Shown piece after piece: positions 33,749 through 41,820 of a stretch of DNA of 64,000 nucleotides (positions are counted from its first letter, which is position 1; each line of letters starts with the position of its first letter). The stretch lies in contig CAYJPL010000003.1 of NCBI GenBank assembly GCA_964372125.1, positions 34,654 through 98,653 on the forward strand, in the 5' to 3' direction. The notes under the pieces were generated by a model. That model ran no database searches. It was not told the DNA's origin and worked only from the letters and a program-made list of their open reading frames with translations. Origin of the DNA: Tannockella sp964372125 (GTDB lineage Bacteria > Bacillota_I > Bacilli_A > Erysipelotrichales > Coprobacillaceae). The position numbers and the translations under genes are program-made.

Positions 33749-35152
33749 ATGAAAATAAAAAAATATTCAACACCATATGATTTTGAAGGTAAATTACCAC
33801 TAAGAGTTGCAATACCATTAGGGTTACAACATGTGCTTGCAATGTTTGTAGGAAATCTTACACCAATATTAATTATTACTGGAACGTGTGCTAGTTTAGG
33901 GGATAGCGAAGCGTTTCTTGCGATACAAGTATCGTTACTACAAAATGCAATGTTAATTGCAGGGATTGTTACATTAATTCAATTATTTTCAATAGGACCA
34001 ATTGGAGGTAAAGTACCAATTATTATGGGAACAAGTTCTGGATTTATTGGAATTTTCCAAAGTGTCGCTACAATTATGGGTGGTGGTATTTTAGGTTATG
34101 GAGCAATCATGGGTGCTTCTATTATCGGTGGATTATTTGAAACCTTCTTTGGTTTTTTATTAAAGCCATTACGTAAATTCTTTCCATCAGTAGTAACTGG
34201 TACAGTTGTACTTTCAATAGGGTTATCTTTAATCGGTGTTGGTGTATCAACATTTGGTGGTGGATCAAGTGCTAAAGATTATGGTTCAATTGAAAACTTG
34301 TTAATTGGTCTTATTGTATTAATGATAATTTTAGTATTTAAGCACTTCTTTAAAGGTATGGCTAGTTATTCTTGTATTTTGATTGGAATAATTAGTGGTT
34401 ATGTATTAGTGTCTATTCTACCACTATTTCTTGATACAACGATTATGGTAGATGGGGTTGAATATACAAAGTCATGGGTATTAAACTGGCAAAAAGTAGG
34501 TGAGGCAAGTTGGTTTGCATTACCAGAATTCTTACCAGTAAAACCAGTCTTTGATGTGCGTGCGATTGTCCCAGTAATTATTATGTTTATAGTAACTGCA
34601 GTAGAAACTGTAGGTGATATTTCGGGTGTAATTGAAGGTGGTATGTCAAGGGAAGCAACAGACAAGGAATTAGCTGGTGGAGTAATTTGTGATGGTGTTG
34701 GTTCATCATTTGCAGCATTATTTGGAGTATTGCCAAATACGTCATTTAGTCAAAATGTAGGATTAGTAACTCTTACAAAAATGGTGAACCGTTATGCACT
34801 GGCGTGTGGGGCTATTTTCTTAATTTTTTGTGGGTTATTTCCAAAGCTTGCAGCAATTGTATCAATCATGCCTCAACCAGTACTTGGTGGAGCTGCAGTA
34901 ATTATGTTTTCATCAATTGTAATTAGTGGTATTCAATTAATCACAAAAGACCCTATTGATGGTAGAAACATGACGATTGTATCGGTAGCACTAGGGCTAG
35001 GTTACGGACTTGGAGCAAATCCAGCAATTTTAGTTGCATTACCAGAATCGATTCGTACAATTTTTGGTGGATCAGGAATTGTGCCAGCAGCGCTTGTTGC
35101 AATTATATTAAATATTTGTTTACCAAAAGATAATATTTCTAAGGAGGGATAA
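33749..35152 (+). CDS. NCS2 family xanthine/uracil permease
   Basis: Proton-coupled nucleobase importer of 467 residues with about 12-14 membrane segments. Motifs LGLQHVLAMFVG near residue 26, GTSSGFIG near residue 95, the substrate region AVETVGDISGVIE near residue 290 and a GVLPNTSFSQNVG motif near residue 330 are typical of xanthine-type NCS2 carriers. It starts three bases after the ATPase gene with no good SD, so it probably relies on coupling. Its place before xanthine dehydrogenase genes supports purine uptake, xanthine or urate. Confidence 0.9.
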   Translation: MKIKKYSTPYDFEGKLPLRVAIPLGLQHVLAMFVGNLTPILIITGTCASLGDSEAFLAIQVSLLQNAMLIAGIVTLIQLFSIGPIGGKVPIIMGTSSGFIGIFQSVATIMGGGILGYGAIMGASIIGGLFETFFGFLLKPLRKFFPSVVTGTVVLSIGLSLIGVGVSTFGGGSSAKDYGSIENLLIGLIVLMIILVFKHFFKGMASYSCILIGIISGYVLVSILPLFLDTTIMVDGVEYTKSWVLNWQKVGEASWFALPEFLPVKPVFDVRAIVPVIIMFIVTAVETVGDISGVIEGGMSREATDKELAGGVICDGVGSSFAALFGVLPNTSFSQNVGLVTLTKMVNRYALACGAIFLIFCGLFPKLAAIVSIMPQPVLGGAAVIMFSSIVISGIQLITKDPIDGRNMTIVSVALGLGYGLGANPAILVALPESIRTIFGGSGIVPAALVAIILNICLPKDNISKEG

Positions 35153-35154
35153 TC

Positions 35155-35940
35155 TTGTTAAAGATTAAAGAGTATCGTCGTGTAACGACAGTTCAAGAGG
35201 CATATGAATTATCACAGGAAAGAAGTAATGTGGTAATTGGTGGAATGATATGGTTAAAAATGCAAAATCGTGCTATTGATGTTGCAATTGACATGTCGGG
35301 ATTAGGGTTGGATTCTATTGTTGAAACAGAAGATAAATTTATTATTGGTGCAATGACTCCACTTCGTGATTTTGAAACACATGCAGGATTACAAGAGTAT
35401 ACAAGTCTTGCTAGTAAACATGCAGTTGAAAGTATTGTTGGTGTTCAATTTAGAAATGTTGCAACAATTGGTGGAAGTGTTTTTGGAAAATTTGGATTTT
35501 CTGATGTGATTACTTTTTTACTTGCATTAGATTGTAAAGTCGAATTGTATAACGAAGGTATTATTGATTTACAAGCATTTTTAGATAAACCTATCACTAA
35601 AGATATTTTAGTAAATATTATTATTAACAAGCAACCATGCAAAGTAGTTTACAAATCAAAAAGAAATACGAAAACAGATTTTCCAGTACTTAGTGTATGT
35701 ACGACAAAACAAAATAATGTATATAAAGTAAGTATTGGAGCAAGACCTTTAAAAGCAATTACGTTTGAAAAAGAAATACAAGATAAAAGTGAAATAGATT
35801 TATTTGTGGAAGAAATAGTTGAAAAATGTGTTGTAGGTGGAAATAATCGTGGAAGTAAAGAGTATCGCCAAAAACTTGTAAAAGTATTATCAATGCGTTG
35901 TTTACAACATTTAATGGAGGATAGTAAAGATGGAAATTAA
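35155..35940 (+). CDS. xdhB: Xanthine dehydrogenase FAD-binding subunit
   Basis: FAD subunit of a molybdenum hydroxylase, 261 residues. The FAD pyrophosphate loop region is VVIGGMIWL where most relatives have AGGTDL, and FRNVATIGGSVFGKFGFSDV (20 residues, about 101-120) is the second FAD motif. A small C-terminal CO_deh_flav_C-type domain follows. The start codon is TTG at 35155, chosen because SD AAGGAGGG lies 6 bases upstream and no ATG is near. It overlaps the iron-sulfur subunit gene by 11 bases. Confidence 0.9.
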   Translation: MLKIKEYRRVTTVQEAYELSQERSNVVIGGMIWLKMQNRAIDVAIDMSGLGLDSIVETEDKFIIGAMTPLRDFETHAGLQEYTSLASKHAVESIVGVQFRNVATIGGSVFGKFGFSDVITFLLALDCKVELYNEGIIDLQAFLDKPITKDILVNIIINKQPCKVVYKSKRNTKTDFPVLSVCTTKQNNVYKVSIGARPLKAITFEKEIQDKSEIDLFVEEIVEKCVVGGNNRGSKEYRQKLVKVLSMRCLQHLMEDSKDGN

Positions 35941-36394
35941 AATAACATTAAATGGTAAAGAAGGAATATATGATGTAACTGCTGATGAGTTACTAATTGA
36001 TTTTTTACGTAAACATGGTTGTTACAGTGTGAAGCGAGGATGTGAAACAAGTAACTGTGGATTATGTACCGTATTTGTAGAAGAAAAACCAGTACTTTCT
36101 TGTAGTATGTTGGTCGCACGTGTCGATAATAAAAGTGTCACTACACTAGAAGGATTACAAGAAGAAGCAGGGCAATTTGTAGAATACATTGCACGCCAAG
36201 GAGCTGAACAATGTGGTTTTTGTAATCCGGGATTTGTGATGAATGCAATGGCATTGTTTAAAGAAAATCAAAATCCAAGCGATCAAGAAATATTGGATTA
36301 CTTATCTGGTAACCTTTGTCGTTGTTCAGGCTATAGTGGGCAACTTCGTGGTATTAAAGAATATCTTGAATATTTAAAATCTACGAAAGGATAA
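35930..36394 (+). CDS. xdhC: Xanthine dehydrogenase iron-sulfur subunit
   Basis: Carries two [2Fe-2S] clusters that pass electrons from the Mo site to FAD. The 154-residue protein has the plant-type cluster motif GCETSNCGLC near residues 40-49 with the fourth cysteine in LSCSM. The second helical cluster is QCGFCNPG near residue 99 and LCRCSGY near residue 131. All eight cysteines are present. SD GGAGGA lies inside the FAD subunit gene. The subunit letter usage differs among species; here it means the small Fe-S subunit. Confidence 0.94.
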   Translation: MEIKITLNGKEGIYDVTADELLIDFLRKHGCYSVKRGCETSNCGLCTVFVEEKPVLSCSMLVARVDNKSVTTLEGLQEEAGQFVEYIARQGAEQCGFCNPGFVMNAMALFKENQNPSDQEILDYLSGNLCRCSGYSGQLRGIKEYLEYLKSTKG

Positions 36395-36401
36395 TCGAAA
36401 G

Positions 36402-38690
36402 ATGGAAAAAACATACAAAAATATAAATAAACCAGTTGTAAAAAAAGATGCCATGCAGTTATTACTAGGAAAACCAGTTTATGTAGAAGATATCGCTCCT
36501 AGTGATTGTTTGGTTGTAAAGGTACTACGAAGTAGCATTAGTCATGGATTGATTTCATCAATCGATGTAACTGCTGCAAAATCATTACCTGGAATTGAAG
36601 CGATTTATACATATCATGATGTTCCACAATCACGATTTACAATGGCAGGACAAACATACCCAGAGCCAAGTCCTTATGATCGATTGATTTTAGATAAGCA
36701 TATTCGTCATCATGGTGAAGCTGTGGCGATTGTTGCAGGTGATAGTGAAGCTATTGTTGACAAGGCATTAAAGCTAATTAAAGTAACTTACGAAGAATTA
36801 CCAGTAGTCTTAGATATGCATTTAGCATTAGATAACGAAGTGCTTATTCACCCTGAAGAAAATTGGCAAACACTTGCAGATGTAGGTAGTGATAATAAAC
36901 GAAACCTTGTTGCAACTGGTAGTGAAGTACACGGTGATATTGAAGCTGTGTTCGATAGCTGTGACACTGTACTTGAGCAAACCTATCATACAAAAGCAAA
37001 TAATCAAGCAATGATGGAAACCTTTAGAACATTTTGTAAAATTGATACCTATGGTAGATTGCATGTTGTTAGTTCTACGCAAATTGTATTTCATGCAAGA
37101 AGAATACTAGCAAATGCTTTGCAGATACCAAAGTCTAAAATCCGTGTAGAAAAACCACGAATCGGTGGCGGTTTTGGTGCAAAACAATCAGTTGTTGCAG
37201 AAATCTATCCAGCATTTGTTACTTGGATGACAAAGAAACCATCATGTATAATTTATAGTCGTGTGGAATCGCAAATTGCTTCATCACCACGTCATGAAAT
37301 GGAAGTCACTGTAAAAATTGGCGCTAATAATGATGGAACAATTCGTGCAATTGATGTATATACATTGTCGAATACCGGTGCTTATGGAGAACATGGACCA
37401 ACAACAGTGGGCCTATCAGGGCATAAAACAATTCCGTTATATACGAATAATTTAGAAGCTCATAAATTTGCCTATGATGTGGTTTATACAAACGTACAAT
37501 CTTCAGGTGCATATCGAGGGTACGGCGCAACACAAGGATTATTTGCAGTAGAATCTATCGTTAATGAGCTTGCAGCGAAGCTAAATATTGATGCCGTAGC
37601 AATACGTGAAAAGAATATGGTTAGACAAGGTCAAACAATGCCAGCATACTATAATGAAGTAACTACAAGTTGTACATTAGATCAATGCATGGAAAAAGCA
37701 AAAGAGATGTTTGATTGGGAAAATAAATCAAAACCTAGAAAACAAGTAAATGGAAAAATACGTAGTGCTGGTGTTGCGATGGCAATGCAAGGATCAGGTA
37801 TCCCTCACGTAGATGTTGGATCTGTTACGGTTGCAATGCATGAAGAAGGGCACTACTCACTAACGATAGGTGCTGCAGATATGGGAACAGGTTGTGATAC
37901 AATTCTTTCTCAAATGGTTGCAGAACACATGTTATGTGATGTTGATAATGTTACTGTATTTGGAGCGGATACTGATATTTCCCCTTATGATTCAGGTTCA
38001 TATGCTTCATCAACTACTTATGTAACAGGAATGGCAGTTGAAAAAGCATGTCTTGAATTGCAAAGTAATGCATGTAAAATTGCGGCTAAAATCCTTGAGT
38101 GTAATGTTGATGATATGGAGTTTCTTGGAGATAAGTTAGTAAATAATAAAACAAATCAGGAAATCACATTATATAATGTTGTAACTGCTTCGATGTGTGG
38201 AAATCATATTCCACTAACGATAACTTCAACACATACATCACCAACTTCACCACCTCCATATATGGTTGGAATGGTAGAAATTGAACTAGATGTTGATACT
38301 GGAGATATTGAATTACTTGATTACGTAGCAGTAGTTGACTGTGGTACTGTAATTAACTCGAACCTTGCAAGAGTGCAGGTAGAAGGTGGTTTAGTACAAG
38401 GGATTGGTATGGCGCTTTTTGAGGATATCCAATATTCAAATAAAGGTGTATTAGTTCAAAATTCATTTATGCAATATAAAATCCCAACGCGAATTGATAC
38501 CGGTAATATCCGTGTAGAATTTGTGAGTAGTTATGAACAAACAGGTCCTTTTGGAGCAAAATCAATTGGAGAAATTGTTATTAATACACCAAGTCCAGCT
38601 ATTGCACATGCAATATTTAATGCAACTGGTTGCATGCATCGTACATTACCAATTACAAGCGAAGATATTGCATTAAGTAATGTTGATTAA
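36402..38690 (+). CDS. xdhA: Xanthine dehydrogenase molybdenum-binding subunit
   Basis: Catalytic subunit of 762 residues that hydroxylates xanthine or a similar N-heterocycle at the molybdenum cytosine dinucleotide cofactor. Conserved pieces include GGGFGAKQS near residue 250, SGAYRGYGATQG near residue 368 with the substrate arginine, AADMGTGCDTILSQ near residue 490 and the catalytic glutamate in GAKSIGE near residue 725. The N-terminal a/b hammerhead domain is present. The gene lies 7 bases after the Fe-S gene and overlaps mocA by 11. Purine specificity is inferred from the permease upstream. Confidence 0.93.
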   Translation: MEKTYKNINKPVVKKDAMQLLLGKPVYVEDIAPSDCLVVKVLRSSISHGLISSIDVTAAKSLPGIEAIYTYHDVPQSRFTMAGQTYPEPSPYDRLILDKHIRHHGEAVAIVAGDSEAIVDKALKLIKVTYEELPVVLDMHLALDNEVLIHPEENWQTLADVGSDNKRNLVATGSEVHGDIEAVFDSCDTVLEQTYHTKANNQAMMETFRTFCKIDTYGRLHVVSSTQIVFHARRILANALQIPKSKIRVEKPRIGGGFGAKQSVVAEIYPAFVTWMTKKPSCIIYSRVESQIASSPRHEMEVTVKIGANNDGTIRAIDVYTLSNTGAYGEHGPTTVGLSGHKTIPLYTNNLEAHKFAYDVVYTNVQSSGAYRGYGATQGLFAVESIVNELAAKLNIDAVAIREKNMVRQGQTMPAYYNEVTTSCTLDQCMEKAKEMFDWENKSKPRKQVNGKIRSAGVAMAMQGSGIPHVDVGSVTVAMHEEGHYSLTIGAADMGTGCDTILSQMVAEHMLCDVDNVTVFGADTDISPYDSGSYASSTTYVTGMAVEKACLELQSNACKIAAKILECNVDDMEFLGDKLVNNKTNQEITLYNVVTASMCGNHIPLTITSTHTSPTSPPPYMVGMVEIELDVDTGDIELLDYVAVVDCGTVINSNLARVQVEGGLVQGIGMALFEDIQYSNKGVLVQNSFMQYKIPTRIDTGNIRVEFVSSYEQTGPFGAKSIGEIVINTPSPAIAHAIFNATGCMHRTLPITSEDIALSNVD

Positions 38691-39264
38691 TGTATACTAT
38701 TTAGCAGCAGGTAATGCCAGTCGCTTTCAGTCAAATAAACTACTACATCCATATAATGGAATGCCGTTATACTTACATGGACTAATTGCATTAGAGCAAT
38801 GTAAAAATATAAGCATTTCTATATATGTGATCACTAGATATCCTGAAATAATCAAGGAAGCAATGTCTAGAGGCCATTATGTTATTGAATCTGATGAATC
38901 AATTAATGGCTTATCATATACATTAAAAAACGCTTTAAAAAAATCTGATACTAAAGATGTTGATTACTATATGTTTATGGTTGGTGATCAACCGTTTATA
39001 ACAAGTAGCAGTATTGAAAAGCTTATTAATCAAACAATTATTCATAAAAGTAAGGTGTCTTCGCTTTGTTACAAACAAGACCCAGGAAATCCTAGTTGCT
39101 TTTACAAGGATACATATAATGATTTTATGGAATTACAAGGTGATCAAGGTGGTAGAAAAGTTTTTGAAAAACACATAGAGAATCGTTTGCTTGTAGAAGT
39201 AGAAGATAAAAATGAACTAAAAGATATCGATACGTATTATGATTTAAAAACAAACAGTGCTTAA
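38680..39264 (+). CDS. mocA: Molybdenum cofactor cytidylyltransferase MocA
   Basis: Adds CMP to molybdopterin to give the cytosine dinucleotide form used by xanthine dehydrogenase-type enzymes. The 194-residue protein is a MobA-like NTP transferase. The nucleotide loop LAAGNASRFQSNKLL is at residues 8-22 and the metal motif GDQPF near residue 105, with QDPGNPSCF and GDQGGRKVF later, as in MocA. It overlaps xdhA, so enzyme and cofactor maturation are coupled. General molybdopterin synthesis genes (moa, moe) are not in the window. Confidence 0.9.
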   Translation: MLINVYYLAAGNASRFQSNKLLHPYNGMPLYLHGLIALEQCKNISISIYVITRYPEIIKEAMSRGHYVIESDESINGLSYTLKNALKKSDTKDVDYYMFMVGDQPFITSSSIEKLINQTIIHKSKVSSLCYKQDPGNPSCFYKDTYNDFMELQGDQGGRKVFEKHIENRLLVEVEDKNELKDIDTYYDLKTNSA

Positions 39265-39277
39265 CTGTTTGTTTTTT
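39249..39277 (+). terminator. Terminator of the xanthine dehydrogenase operon
   Basis: Perfect 10-bp stem AACAAACAGT/ACTGTTTGTT with a GCTTA loop and a T run; it overlaps the mocA stop. Confidence 0.88.
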
Positions 39278-39283
39278 CATTCT

Positions 39284-39324
39284 ACGAACACAAACGCACA
39301 TAAGTTATGTTTACAAATGTTCGT
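39284..39324. promoter_or_regulatory. 41-bp two-tier symmetric operator before deoC
   Basis: Outer 7-bp arms ACGAACA (39284-39290) and TGTTCGT (39318-39324) and an inner palindrome ACATAAGTTATGT (39298-39310) share exactly the same centre, position 39304. The right half overlaps the deoC -35 and spacer. A DeoR-family regulator is encoded 0.8 kb downstream. Confidence 0.6.
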
Positions 39325-39338
39325 TATCGTGGTATATT
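39310..39338 (+). promoter_or_regulatory. Promoter of deoC
   Basis: -35 TTTACA and -10 TATATT are separated by 17 bases, 19 bases before the deoC start codon. Confidence 0.65.
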
Positions 39339-39357
39339 GTTTGCAGGAGGATTGTAT

Positions 39358-40092
39358 ATGAAAGAAATTACAACAAAAGCTAGTGAAATGACTGTAGAAG
39401 AATTAGCAAGTTATATCGATTATTCAGTATTAAAACCAGAATTTACAAATGAAGAAATTATTGAACTAACAAAAGATGGAGTGGCATTAAAATGTGCAAC
39501 AATTTGTATTAATCCTGCAAACATTGAGTTATGTGCTCCATATGTTGAAGGAAGTATTACAACATTATGTCCGGTTTGTGATTTTCCATTTGGAACAAGT
39601 TCAACAGAGTCAAGAGTTAAACAACTTGAGGTAGTTGCAGCGTATGACAGTGTAAAAGAAATTGATATTGTTGCAAACTTTGGTAAAATTCGTAGTGGGT
39701 TATATAGTGAAGTAAAAGAAGATTTAAAAGCATGTGTGGAAGTAGCACACAAATATAATAAAGAGTTAAAAGTAATATTTGAAACGGATGCATTAAACGA
39801 AGAGCAAGTAAGAAAAATGTGTCAAATTTCAAAAGAAGTAGGAGTAGATTTCGTAAAGACAAGTACTGGTTTTTTAACAGGGTTTGAATCGCATGGAGCA
39901 ACTCCTGAAATCATAAAAGTTATGCAAGAAGAAGTAGGAACATCTTGTAAAGTAAAAGGTAGTGGATGTATTCGTACAAGAGAACACTTCCTACAATTAA
40001 TTGATATGAAAATTGATCGTATGGGTGTTGGATATAAATCAGTACCAACTGTACTTGGTTTAGATACAAACGTTTCTACAGATAATTATTAA
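39358..40092 (+). CDS. deoC: Deoxyribose-phosphate aldolase
   Basis: Cleaves 2-deoxyribose-5-phosphate to glyceraldehyde-3-phosphate and acetaldehyde in deoxynucleoside breakdown. The 244-residue protein has ASYIDYSVLKPE at the start, the VDIVANFGKI-type strand, the Schiff-base lysine in VDFVKTSTGF near residue 165 and KGSGCIRT near residue 200. I use the ATG at 39358, 7 bases from SD CAGGAGG; an ATG at 39307 lies inside the operator. deoB, pdp and nupC are not adjacent. Likely control through the dyad before it. Confidence 0.95.
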   Translation: MKEITTKASEMTVEELASYIDYSVLKPEFTNEEIIELTKDGVALKCATICINPANIELCAPYVEGSITTLCPVCDFPFGTSSTESRVKQLEVVAAYDSVKEIDIVANFGKIRSGLYSEVKEDLKACVEVAHKYNKELKVIFETDALNEEQVRKMCQISKEVGVDFVKTSTGFLTGFESHGATPEIIKVMQEEVGTSCKVKGSGCIRTREHFLQLIDMKIDRMGVGYKSVPTVLGLDTNVSTDNY

Positions 40093-40117
40093 AAGTCGAA
40101 AGACTTTTTCTTTTTTT
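40091..40117 (+). terminator. Terminator of deoC
   Basis: Stem AAAAGTC/GACTTTT with a GAAA tetraloop followed by T-rich sequence. Confidence 0.8.
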
Positions 40118-40166
40118 ATGATAGATATATGATATAATGTGAATACAAAAAAAAGGAGTATACTAT

Positions 40167-40931
40167 ATGCTTGCAAGTGAAAGATACATGAAAATAGTCG
40201 CAATAACAAATGAAAAAGGATATTGTTCAACAAAAGAATTATCTGCTAAATTCAATGTTACCCAGACTTCAATACGTCGTGATTTAGAGGAATTAGAAAA
40301 ACAAGGGCTTATTATACGTGTGCATGGTGGGTCTAAAAGTATTGTACAGGATACTGTATTATCCAAAGGCAGAGAAACAGCGATGTCTAGTCGCAATTCT
40401 ATTAATGAACATCAAAAAGATATTGTATGTAAAAAAGCCGCATCTTATATTAAAGATGGTAGCTGTATTTTTCTTGATGGAGGAAGTAGTATCATAAAAA
40501 TTTTACCTTATATAAATAATCATAAAGTAAAAATAGTAAGCCATAGTTCACTGTTTACTCAATTTGATTTACCATCAAATATTGAACTATTTGTAGTTGG
40601 CGGTAAATATTTGCCGGAATATAAAATGTCAGTTGGACCGATGGCTGTAAATGATTTAGAACGTTTTAATTTCGATATTGCATTTATAAGTTGTGCTGGT
40701 ATTGATTTACAAAGAAGGCTAGTATATACAGCAGAAATGGATACCATGGCTGTAAAACAAAAAGCAATGCAACTAGCAAGTACAAATTACTTGTTAGTAG
40801 ATGATTCAAAAAGTAATGTAAAAGGTTTTTGTAGTTTTATAAGTAGTGATGATTTTGATATCATTATTTCAAATCGAAGCGATAAATATAACATAGATGA
40901 TTTACCTGAGAATTTTATTTTAGTTGAATAA
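40167..40931 (+). CDS. DeoR-family transcriptional regulator
   Basis: Repressor of the DeoR/GlpR family, 254 residues. The N-terminal HTH (CSTKELSAKFNVTQTSIRRDLEEL, here longer than the core ELSAKFNVTQTSIRRDL) is followed by LIIRVHGG, the family signature, and a sugar-phosphate isomerase-like sensor domain with FLDGGSSI near residue 105. The effector is normally a phosphorylated sugar. The position between deoC and a HAD phosphatase gene suggests control of deoxyribose or sugar-phosphate use. SD AAAGGAG precedes the ATG and a TATAAT lies at 40133-40138. Confidence 0.9.
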   Translation: MLASERYMKIVAITNEKGYCSTKELSAKFNVTQTSIRRDLEELEKQGLIIRVHGGSKSIVQDTVLSKGRETAMSSRNSINEHQKDIVCKKAASYIKDGSCIFLDGGSSIIKILPYINNHKVKIVSHSSLFTQFDLPSNIELFVVGGKYLPEYKMSVGPMAVNDLERFNFDIAFISCAGIDLQRRLVYTAEMDTMAVKQKAMQLASTNYLLVDDSKSNVKGFCSFISSDDFDIIISNRSDKYNIDDLPENFILVE

Positions 40932-40941
40932 AGGAGATTAT

Positions 40942-41784
40942 ATGATAAAACTATTTGCAAGTGATTTAGATGGAACATTATTGAATCGTTTTCATCTTAC
41001 TGATAAAAAGATACGTAATGGAATAAATACAATTAATGCTAGTGGATTATATTTTACTGTTGCAACTGGAAGAATTATGAATATTAAAGATATCAAAAGG
41101 AATTTTAAAGATTGTACTATTTATACAATTTCAATGAATGGTGCCATTGTGCGAGACACTAACGGTAATGTCTTACTACAAAGAAATATATCTAGTACAT
41201 TTATTCATGAAATACTAACAAATTTTAGGGATCTATCTTTAGAGTGTAGTTCAGTTAAAAAAACATATGTAATGACTACTAAAAAACAACATACAAAACA
41301 GGTGAAGAAATTTCGGAAGTTATTTAAATATATGCCTAATCTTTTAATACATTGGTATTTTACAAATTACAAATATGAAGCAACAAGTAACGAAATAGAA
41401 CAAGATACAATCTTAAAGATTAATTGTCGCTATGTACCTGAAAACAGAAAAAAAGAGTTTGACGATTTTCTAAAAGAATATATTAATGAAGTAGAAAATG
41501 CACCCTACGCGGATGGGTTTTATGAAATCACAAGTAAAGACGTTACAAAATCAACAGCATTGCAGTTCCTAGCAAAGCATTTAGATATTCAACATGATGA
41601 AATTGCAGTATATGGAGATGGTAATAATGATTTAGAAATGCTAAGGGACTTTAAAAACTCCTATGCACCATCTAGTGGTGGCAAAAAAGCAAAAGCAACT
41701 GCCAATACAATTATCGGTCCTAGTCACAAATATAGTGTTATAAATCATATATTAACTACCATAAAAAGTCAAAAAGAGATATAA
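40942..41784 (+). CDS. Cof-type HAD-superfamily phosphatase
   Basis: A 280-residue member of the Cof/YidA group of haloacid dehalogenase phosphatases, acting on sugar phosphates or related small molecules. Motif I is DLDGTLLN at residues 8-15, motif II lies in TVATGR, and motif IV is GDGNNDLEML near residue 232, preceded by KSTALQFL with the motif III lysine. SD AAGGAG sits just after the deoR-like stop, so the two genes are one transcript. Substrate unknown. Confidence 0.9.
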   Translation: MIKLFASDLDGTLLNRFHLTDKKIRNGINTINASGLYFTVATGRIMNIKDIKRNFKDCTIYTISMNGAIVRDTNGNVLLQRNISSTFIHEILTNFRDLSLECSSVKKTYVMTTKKQHTKQVKKFRKLFKYMPNLLIHWYFTNYKYEATSNEIEQDTILKINCRYVPENRKKEFDDFLKEYINEVENAPYADGFYEITSKDVTKSTALQFLAKHLDIQHDEIAVYGDGNNDLEMLRDFKNSYAPSSGGKKAKATANTIIGPSHKYSVINHILTTIKSQKEI

Positions 41785-41807
41785 AAACACCAAGCACGAC
41801 TTGGTGT
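41783..41807 (-). terminator. Terminator of the DUF1576-type gene
   Basis: Perfect 8-bp stem ACACCAAG/CTTGGTGT with a five-base loop. On the minus strand it is followed by TTTTT. It also sits just past the end of the plus-strand HAD gene and may help stop that transcript. Confidence 0.75.
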
Positions 41808-41820
41808 GATTTATATCTTT

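Noticed and set aside
35155..38690. Selenium-dependent molybdenum hydroxylase
   Set aside because: The subunits resemble clostridial-type enzymes, but no selenium-maturation companions (such as yqeB or yqeC-like genes) are present, so only a standard Mo hydroxylase is claimed.
41783..41807. Plus-strand terminator of the HAD gene only
   Set aside because: The T run lies on the minus-strand side of the stem, so it is assigned mainly to the minus-strand membrane protein gene.
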